Virus record (IMG/VR): IMGVR_UViG_3300021378_000174
Location: 1-23,102 of that record
Strand: one strand, 5' to 3'
Source of the DNA: a virus
DNA: 23,102 nucleotides
Part shown: one piece after another, positions 21,650-23,102 of the stretch
How positions within the stretch are numbered: position 1 is the stretch's first letter
How the letters are laid out: each line of letters opens with the position of its first letter
Translations under genes and position numbers: made by a program
The notes under the pieces: generated by a model
Told to the model about the DNA's origin: nothing
What the model saw: only the letters and a program-made list of their open reading frames with translations
Database searches by the model: none

Positions 21650-23102
21650 TCATCGAACATATAACTCTACTCTTGCTGATCTATTCATCCCTGTAGTATT
21701 TTGACAACAGTTGATCCTGTCTCCTGCAGAATAGCTTTGAAAGTTTCCAGTCATTCCTATTCCACCTGAAACGTCATCTGAGTCCATGTTTCCATTTGGA
21801 TATAATCCTCCACCATTTTCATTCCATCCAAATCCCCACCTGGTCCTACCCCAACCAGGATTATTTCTAAAGTTAAAACCATAAAAACGTACATCTACTT
21901 GAGAAGAAAAAACTCCATTTCCCCATCCAGAAAAAAGTCTTGCATCTCCAATAAACCAATTTGTTACGCTTGACCAAAATGTTATTGGAACAATTCGTGA
22001 ACCGCGATAAAAATTGTTTTGTAGCCAAGTCCACATTCCTCTGCCAGCAATGCTTCCCCCTGAACCTATATCTGGGAACCTTGCCATCATATCTTTTGCT
22101 GGAAAATAATTCATAACATCAAATTTTGCATCACCATCTGAGGTATTTGTTTGAGTTGGGTTTAATGTTGTAGCTGTTGTCCAATGTGTAGAATCAAAGT
22201 TGAACGTTGTACCCCTTGTGGCCTTCATCATCATCATCCATCCACCTCCATCATAGTTTGAGTCCATTATGCAATAAACTTGCTTAGGACCAACTGTTGG
22301 TAAGTCAATCCAATACAATCCGTCAATACTTGATGGAAAATTTTCTTTAATATGTTGAGCTGATGGAGCAGCATTCTCTATTGTTATTCCATCTAGTGTA
22401 GACGGAGAAACAATTAAAGATGGAGAGCTTGTTGGATACCTAACAATAACTATTCCAGATCCTCCCTCTCCTCCATTGTTGTTAGCATTATAGTGAGATC
22501 CTGCACCACCACCACCACCAGTATTTACCCCTGCATTACCACCTCTAGTATTTGTTTGACTATTTGGGCTTCCGCCTAAACCAGCTTCTCCTGGGTTTAA
22601 TGCGGAACCGCCTCCTGGAGCAGTTCCTACTGCACCACCTCCGCCTCCTCCAATTCCTCCTGTTCCTCCATTAGAAAGAGAATATGCAGAACCGCCTCCA
22701 CCACCAGCCCAGTATAAGTTATACCCTAAAATATCGTTTAGTATTCCTGGTCCACCATCAGACTGATATACAGTTCCTACCCCTTCTCCTCCTGCTCCCC
22801 CGCCACCACCTGAGCGATAAGCCATGGTAGAGTTTCCTCCTCGAAACCCCTGACCAACAGTTCCAGATCCACCATAAAACGTTCCTGCGTTATCATTATA
22901 TCCGCTAGACCCTCCTCCAGAGCCGCCATTGCCACCTGCAATTCCTGGTGCATACGCTCTATAAGAACTACCCCCAAATCCACCACCTATAGCGATATAC
23001 GGTCCTAAAATTGAATTACCTCCGTTTGTTGCTGGAATGGAGTACTGATGACTCGCTGGCTGTGTACTCCCTCCGTCTGATCTTATCTGGCTTGCACCAG
23101 GG
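21650..23102 (-). CDS. Glycine-rich adhesin fused to a fibrinogen/intelectin-like lectin domain (5' partial)
   Basis: The frame is open past 22825 to the right edge, so the ATG there is internal; 483 residues are visible and the N-terminus lies outside. The first 220 or so visible residues are a glycine-rich adhesin module (GSGTVGQGFRGG, NLYWAGGGGGS, VNTGGGGGAGS) closing with GGSGIVIVRYPTSSP. Nucleotides 22393-21653 encode a C-terminal domain of about 245 residues resembling fibrinogen-like/intelectin folds: IDGLYWIDLPTVGPKQVYCI then MDSNYDGGGWMMMMKATRG, later WGFGWNENGGGLYPNGN, a Cys-Cys pair, and a terminal strand SARVELYVR. In animals such domains bind glycans or acetylated groups. Here it probably binds a host surface ligand. 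Fold assignment is by pattern; ligand residues are not established. Confidence 0.85.
   Translation of the reverse strand, partial: PGASQIRSDGGSTQPASHQYSIPATNGGNSILGPYIAIGGGFGGSSYRAYAPGIAGGNGGSGGGSSGYNDNAGTFYGGSGTVGQGFRGGNSTMAYRSGGGGGAGGEGVGTVYQSDGGPGILNDILGYNLYWAGGGGGSAYSLSNGGTGGIGGGGGGAVGTAPGGGSALNPGEAGLGGSPNSQTNTRGGNAGVNTGGGGGAGSHYNANNNGGEGGSGIVIVRYPTSSPSLIVSPSTLDGITIENAAPSAQHIKENFPSSIDGLYWIDLPTVGPKQVYCIMDSNYDGGGWMMMMKATRGTTFNFDSTHWTTATTLNPTQTNTSDGDAKFDVMNYFPAKDMMARFPDIGSGGSIAGRGMWTWLQNNFYRGSRIVPITFWSSVTNWFIGDARLFSGWGNGVFSSQVDVRFYGFNFRNNPGWGRTRWGFGWNENGGGLYPNGNMDSDDVSGGIGMTGNFQSYSAGDRINCCQNTTGMNRSARVELYVR
21653..22393 (-). other. Fibrinogen/intelectin-like domain region
   Basis: The part of the adhesin gene coding the lectin-like domain. 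Key features are GLYWI at the start, VYC followed by MD and GGGW, and a C-terminal WGFGWNENGGG, Cys-Cys and ELYVR. It is much poorer in glycine codons than the upstream half of the gene, a sharp compositional join typical of domain fusion. Confidence 0.7.

Noticed and set aside
22777-22986. Second minus-strand frame overlapping the 5' part of the glycine-rich lectin gene (similar ones at 14547 and 10621)
   Set aside because: Valine/Leu/Glu-rich frame shift of glycine repeats; the adhesin frame stays open across the same bases to the window edge.
1-23102. Diversity-generating retroelement acting on the adhesins or lectin domain
   Set aside because: No reverse transcriptase, template repeat or adenine-biased variable repeat was found in the window; one could still lie outside.

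Overview
The window is a segment of a tailed double-stranded DNA phage genome (Caudoviricetes). Every convincing gene lies on the minus strand, so transcription runs from high to low coordinates. Portal, prohead protease with fused scaffold, and HK97-type major capsid genes identify it as a phage. No integrase, tRNA, CRISPR array or host housekeeping gene is visible. The host cannot be proven from sequence. Start codons placed at the predicted transcription start, an actinophage-like LamG tail protein and a B12-dependent ribonucleotide reductase would suit an aquatic, fairly low-GC actinobacterial host; this is an inference with low confidence.

Layout in the direction of transcription. (1) 23102-10598: a long array of tail-fibre and adhesin genes. 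It holds six glycine-rich proteins carrying seven glycine-rich modules, one of them fused to a fibrinogen/intelectin-like lectin domain. It also holds fibre proteins with T4- and cyanophage-like repeats, small beta-rich proteins, two paralogous MAH-AKI proteins, and a clan GH-A glycoside hydrolase. (2) 10449-8506: an adenosylcobalamin-dependent (class II) ribonucleotide reductase with its own promoter, ending in a GC-rich hairpin. (3) 8437-4769: a 1222-residue LamG-like tail protein. (4) 4751-227: the head module, made of a conserved small protein, the portal, a prohead protease fused to an acidic coiled-coil scaffold (with a strong internal start for the scaffold alone), and the major capsid protein. 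(5) 149-1: the start of the next gene, with a SAP/Rho-N-like helical motif.

The most striking non-coding signal is a repeated extended -10 promoter, TGnTATAAT. It lies just upstream of nearly every gene that is not translationally coupled to its neighbour. In five cases the -10 ends exactly 6 nt before an ATG, predicting leaderless mRNAs. In five others the predicted transcript starts at or next to a Shine-Dalgarno sequence, giving a leader of about 9-11 nt. Genes without this motif mostly start by TAATG or ATGA overlaps. The region therefore looks like a string of short transcription units, each with its own promoter, rather than one long late operon.

Together the genes build the head (portal, protease, scaffold, capsid), equip the tail with many alternative or combined receptor-binding and glycan-degrading parts, and supply deoxynucleotides for replication.
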